Below, one piece after another: positions 61,842-64,000 of a stretch of 64,000 nt of DNA (the first letter of the stretch is position 1; every line of letters starts with the position of its first letter). A program made the position numbers and the translations under genes. This DNA is from Flavobacterium sp. NKUCC04_CG (GTDB lineage: Bacteria; Bacteroidota; Bacteroidia; Flavobacteriales; Flavobacteriaceae). The notes beneath the pieces were generated by a model. It did no database searches. It was not told where the DNA came from and saw only the letters and a program-made list of their open reading frames with translations. The stretch is taken from NCBI RefSeq assembly GCF_019345525.1, contig NZ_JAHKRA010000001.1, forward strand, positions 310,001 through 374,000, read 5' to 3'.

Positions 61842-63152
61842 TTAATTAAAACCATACACTGCAAATTTGATCTTAATTTGACTTGCAGAAGTTATCGAGA
61901 AAGCAGGATTACCATACTCTCCGGTTTGTCCTTCTCTTTTAACAAAAAATCCAGCTGATTGAATCAAAGCATCATCTATAACTTGAAGTTCTGCAGGAAG
62001 TGTTCCATTAACCGAAACATTAGTAAAAATCAATCTACCATCAGCGCCACTAGAAAGTCTAACTCTACGCAAAATAGGAGCTTTACCTTTTAAGAAGCTA
62101 TATTGAATAGCTGAATTATTACCGTTAAAGCTAATATCGATTCTCTCTAACATTGAACCGGTTTCACCATAACCAACAGATTTAAAATATTCCATCATAA
62201 CTTTATTAAACAGCATAGAGTTTACGGATACTCCACGTAGAGATGACTCCAAATGCGCCACATCCTTACCGGCTAGAAAAGCTCTATAATCGTCTGTAAC
62301 GAATAAAGGCATTTGAAGATTTTTAACGGTTACTGTTCCAGTACTTGCTGTACCAATAAACTCATCACTTCCAGCATTATAATCCAAGAACTTAACCAAT
62401 TCTCCACCTACATTAATAGCAGGGCTTACAACAAGACCCGTAGCAGTATATCCGAAACCGATTCCACCCTCTTTATTTAGCGGAGTTCCATCTTCACTTG
62501 ATACTAATCCAAAACGAGAACTTCCATTGTAATCTAATGCGTATTTTTGTAAATTCCCGCCATCATTTACAATAAGACTCTTAAACATAGTGGTTTGAGG
62601 TCCATCAAATTTAAGGAACATCTGTTTGTTTTTAGAAAGGTCGAATTGTTTTTCCTCTGCAGTAGCCGCAGTAAAAACAATCGTATTTCTGCTAGTATGT
62701 CCTTTAAAAATAATTTTTCCTTCTTCATACTTATCTATCAAAAACTCGATATCTGCATGATTTGTCATTTCATTATCCTTAATAAACTCATGAACAACAC
62801 TTCCAGTAGGAAAACTCAAAGCAATCGTGCTCAACAACACAAAATTGTACTCGTCGTTCTGTATACTCGTATCGTCAAAATTTCTATCTGACCTCACTTG
62901 AACACTACCGTTTTCATTAAAGTCCATCCACATTTGATATCCACCCAACAACTTATTGTTAGGGAAAAACTCCACAATCCAGCCATTTTCAGCACTAAGC
63001 AAAGCTGCCTGCAATTTCTTTTCAGCCTCCTTTAATCTCGTAGATGCATCAACACCATCTATTCCAACAGAACTATCGTCACTATTACAAGAAGTAAAGA
63101 CACTACCAGAAATAGCTAAAAAAAGAACTGCTATATATTTAAATCTCTTCAT
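61842..63152 (-). CDS. DUF4302-family lipoprotein
   Basis: A 436-residue lipoprotein with lipobox VFTSC (Cys about 21) and the Asp/Ser-rich linker NSDDSS typical of surface-exposed Bacteroidota lipoproteins. The mature part starts with LKEAEKKLQAALLSAENGWI and matches DUF4302, a family usually encoded beside SusCD-like importers and HExxH lipoproteins. It starts two bases after the metallohydrolase stop, so the two are co-translated. Role: probably substrate capture at the outer membrane (inference). Confidence 0.88.
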   Translation of the reverse strand: MKRFKYIAVLFLAISGSVFTSCNSDDSSVGIDGVDASTRLKEAEKKLQAALLSAENGWIVEFFPNNKLLGGYQMWMDFNENGSVQVRSDRNFDDTSIQNDEYNFVLLSTIALSFPTGSVVHEFIKDNEMTNHADIEFLIDKYEEGKIIFKGHTSRNTIVFTAATAEEKQFDLSKNKQMFLKFDGPQTTMFKSLIVNDGGNLQKYALDYNGSSRFGLVSSEDGTPLNKEGGIGFGYTATGLVVSPAINVGGELVKFLDYNAGSDEFIGTASTGTVTVKNLQMPLFVTDDYRAFLAGKDVAHLESSLRGVSVNSMLFNKVMMEYFKSVGYGETGSMLERIDISFNGNNSAIQYSFLKGKAPILRRVRLSSGADGRLIFTNVSVNGTLPAELQVIDDALIQSAGFFVKREGQTGEYGNPAFSITSASQIKIKFAVYGFN

Positions 63153-63154
63153 AA

Positions 63155-64000
63155 TTATTTTTTATTATTAATTCCAGTCCAATCATATTCACAGTAATGA
63201 ACTTTACCATTTGCAGTTACTCCATAAGGGCTTTTTGCTCCAATAGACTTCGCTCCAGTAGGATTCAACAAAGGTGAGTCAGCTGCATTTCTGTTAGCAA
63301 CTCTACAAACCTCTTCAAAGTCCACATTAAACTCCGTTTTGAAATAATCTCTAACGAAGTTTACTTTGTACATAATCTTAGCACGACCTGGTCTGTAAGT
63401 AGTAGTACCTGCAATTTTAAAAGACTCCAAAAATGCAGCATACTCTGCTTCGGTATGCGTTAACAAATACGACGCCGTTTCAGCGAAATCTTCAAAGATA
63501 TTATTAGACGCATAAGGCGTTACAAAACCCTTTTCATTTGCCTCTGAATCACTTACACCAGTCCAAGCAGGACTATAATCACTCATGGTCTGTTTTCCAA
63601 AATCACTTTCGCTAAACTCAATAGCTTGATTGATGATGTGGATGTATTCGTGTTGAATGGTATGAATAAATTCCATAGCCTTATCTGGATTAACGATTAC
63701 ATCATCCACTTCATATAGCGTAACACGAACTCCTGAAGATGCCAAACCAAGCGTTCTTGAATTGTTTTCATTATATGCTGCACCACCTGCAAGCAAGAAT
63801 TGGAATGGTCTAATATTTTTAATAAAATCAGGACTTGCAGCCTCATTATACGTATTGATCCAAACCTGTTTTACCATCTCCATAGCTGGTATAACATTGA
63901 TTCTTTTCGAAGGATACAAATTTCTTAAAACATCACGTGAGGCACCATATTGATTACGATCCCATTTATACAATACTTGAATTTTATAAGGATCTGTAAA
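63155..64000 (-). CDS. Substrate import-associated zinc metallohydrolase lipoprotein (5' end outside window)
   Basis: The frame is open to the right edge (my translation continues nine codons beyond the last TTG), so the N-terminus with its signal peptide is missing. The zinc motif HExxH appears as TIQHEYIHIINQ, with a downstream acidic residue in EDFAETASYLLTHTEAEY. This architecture and the adjoining DUF4302 gene match the zinc-binding lipoproteins that accompany SusC/SusD-like nutrient importers, whose genes would lie beyond 64000. Catalytic activity is likely but untested. Confidence 0.87.
   Translation of the reverse strand, partial: FTDPYKIQVLYKWDRNQYGASRDVLRNLYPSKRINVIPAMEMVKQVWINTYNEAASPDFIKNIRPFQFLLAGGAAYNENNSRTLGLASSGVRVTLYEVDDVIVNPDKAMEFIHTIQHEYIHIINQAIEFSESDFGKQTMSDYSPAWTGVSDSEANEKGFVTPYASNNIFEDFAETASYLLTHTEAEYAAFLESFKIAGTTTYRPGRAKIMYKVNFVRDYFKTEFNVDFEEVCRVANRNAADSPLLNPTGAKSIGAKSPYGVTANGKVHYCEYDWTGINNKK

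Overview
The window is chromosomal DNA from a member of the Bacteroidota, almost certainly family Flavobacteriaceae (Flavobacterium or a close relative). The evidence is the gliding-motility genes gldB and gldC, SPII lipoproteins, a TonB-dependent receptor, DUF5686, DUF4302 and DUF4221 families, and many promoters with the Bacteroidota -7 element TAnnTTTG, some with TTG about 19 nt upstream. Shine-Dalgarno sites are generally not evident, and several genes start with GTG or TTG. No prophage, insertion sequence or CRISPR array was seen; most of the window is core genome.

Layout. 1-10.3 kb, minus strand: the division and cell-wall (dcw) operon mraZ-rsmH-ftsL-ftsI-murE-mraY-murD-ftsW-murG, tightly packed. 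It carries a GTGG-type MraZ operator array upstream of mraZ and a 93-bp tandem repeat between ftsW and murG that includes the murG start codon. 10.6-19.4 kb: an alpha/beta hydrolase with engB, gldC/gldB, nadE, a LuxR-type response regulator, dnaG whose zinc ligands are lost, and an ECF sigma / anti-sigma / envelope-protein operon. 19.4-29.1 kb: DUF5686 outer-membrane protein, polyprenyl synthase, rlmN, an O-methyltransferase, PAP2 phosphatase, tatA/B, pepE and an acyl-CoA dehydrogenase. 29.2-29.5 kb: three tandem tRNA-Gly(TCC) genes.

29.7-36 kb: a regulator-adaptor-pump-outer membrane factor RND efflux operon. 36-41.4 kb: polysaccharide deacetylase, a thioredoxin-like protein without its cysteines, a membrane metallophosphoesterase and polA. 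41.4-43.5 kb: a small lipoprotein island (redox-like protein, DUF4221-like propeller, and a lipoprotein gene broken by one in-frame stop). 44-46.7 kb: rplM-rpsI-rpsB-tsf with a candidate structured RNA ahead of rpsB. 46.9-50 kb: a dicarboxylate:cation symporter and two secreted orphan proteins. 50.2-55 kb: aat, DUF3127, flavin reductase, histidine kinase, HIT protein, greA and a Rieske-like lipoprotein.

55.1-58.6 kb: a thiamine-uptake locus, with a TPP riboswitch at the transcription start of a TonB-dependent receptor next to a PnuC/PnuT-type permease. 58.6-61.5 kb: Bax-inhibitor-1 family protein, phosphopantetheinyl transferase and ahcY. 61.8-64 kb: the end of a nutrient-import lipoprotein cluster (DUF4302 plus a HExxH metallohydrolase) that runs off the window.

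No single large unknown system stands out. The most interesting unexplained signals are regulatory: an identical hairpin / TTTTAAATATGG / 6-nt / ATG arrangement before two unrelated envelope-protein genes, the branched RNA before rpsB, a terminator-like hairpin in the greA leader, a promoter inside the rpsB-tsf terminator loop, the MraZ operator array and the 93-bp repeat at murG.
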